A stretch of 5,813 nt of DNA from Anaerolineaceae bacterium. Its GTDB lineage: Bacteria > Planctomycetota > Phycisphaerae > FEN-1346 > JAACEH01. The notes below the pieces were generated by a model that worked only from the letters and a program-made list of their open reading frames with translations, was not told the DNA's origin and did not search any database. The DNA lies in the NCBI GenBank assembly GCA_011682595.1, contig JAACEH010000128.1:1-5813 (forward strand). Reading direction: 5' to 3'. This document shows, piece by piece, positions 5,764 to 5,813 of the stretch (position 1 is its first letter; every line of letters begins with the position of its first letter). Position numbers and translations under genes: made by a program.

Positions 5764-5813
5764 TTACTTCTTCCGGCCGGCTGCATTCCTGACCTTGCGG
5801 GCCAGGTCGTCCA
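5764..5813 (-). CDS. C-terminal tail of the gene upstream of fliP, probably FliO (partial)
   Basis: Only the last 16 codons and a TAA stop (5766-5764) are in the window; the rest lies beyond the right edge. The visible residues read DDLARKVRNAAGRKK, a short, strongly basic tail. FliO is a small bitopic membrane protein that helps assemble and stabilise the FliP ring, and it usually ends in a basic cytoplasmic tail. In operons of this order it normally sits just before fliP. The stop is 16 bases before the fliP start, which fits one operon. Assignment to FliO rests on position and tail character only, since 15 residues cannot identify a family. FliN or another switch gene is the main alternative. 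Confidence 0.5.
   Translation of the reverse strand, partial: DDLARKVRNAAGRKK

Noticed and set aside
5748..5786. Longer fliP beginning at 5786
   Set aside because: It would overlap the upstream gene's tail and put 13 polar residues before the signal peptide. The ATG at 5747 has AAGGAG at ideal spacing.
4662..5792. Plus-strand open frame of 376 codons opposite fliP and fliQ
   Set aside because: It has the same antisense composition (long His/Gln/Asp runs), no recognisable domain, and covers conserved FliP and FliQ coding sequence.
1..5813. Type III secretion injectisome locus instead of a flagellum
   Set aside because: FliP signal peptide and motifs, FlhF directly after flhA, and the FlhA/FlhB sequence features match the flagellar families. 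No injectisome-specific gene is seen.

Overview
The window is a compact, single-direction stretch of a bacterial flagellar operon, entirely on the minus strand. In transcription order (high to low coordinate) it holds the last codons of a probable fliO, then fliP, fliQ, fliR, flhB, flhA and the first 177 codons of flhF. Together fliP, fliQ, fliR, flhB and flhA are the complete membrane core of the flagellar type III export apparatus. FliP, FliQ and FliR form the export gate, FlhB is the autocleaving specificity switch, and FlhA is the large ring protein that receives chaperone-substrate complexes and couples export to proton motive force. FlhF, an SRP-type GTPase that sets flagellar position or number, follows with a 4-base overlap.

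The host is a GC-rich bacterium. Having fliO(P)QR, flhB, flhA and flhF in one run is unlike the enteric layout, where flhBA is separate from fliPQR. It resembles lineages such as Bacillus, Thermotoga, spirochaetes, some delta-proteobacteria and Planctomycetota. A planctomycete-like or other deep-branching environmental origin is my guess, but the window holds no phylogenetic marker that settles it. FlhF, the FlhB NPTH sequence and the gene set argue for a flagellum rather than a virulence injectisome.

Layout: fliO tail 5764-5813; fliP 4941-5747; fliQ 4619-4876; fliR 3819-4601; flhB 2675-3757; flhA 530-2650; flhF 1-533 (runs off the window). Intergenic gaps are 16, 64, 17, 61 and 24 bases, then a 4-base overlap. 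Starts for fliP, fliQ and flhB were moved inward from the longest open frame, using family N-termini and Shine-Dalgarno placement. No promoter, RNA gene, mobile element, CRISPR array or convincing factor-independent terminator was found, and no stretch longer than 64 bases lacks a gene.

The one region not explained by coding is the 61-base fliR-flhB gap. It carries an approximate 7-base tandem repeat whose first and fourth copies supply two in-frame fliR stop codons. It also has two mutually exclusive GC-rich hairpins, one capped by a cUUCGg tetraloop, ending 2 bases before the flhB ribosome-binding site. This could tune flhB translation. The rest of the window looks like an ordinary, intact flagellar operon and I see no new biological system in it.
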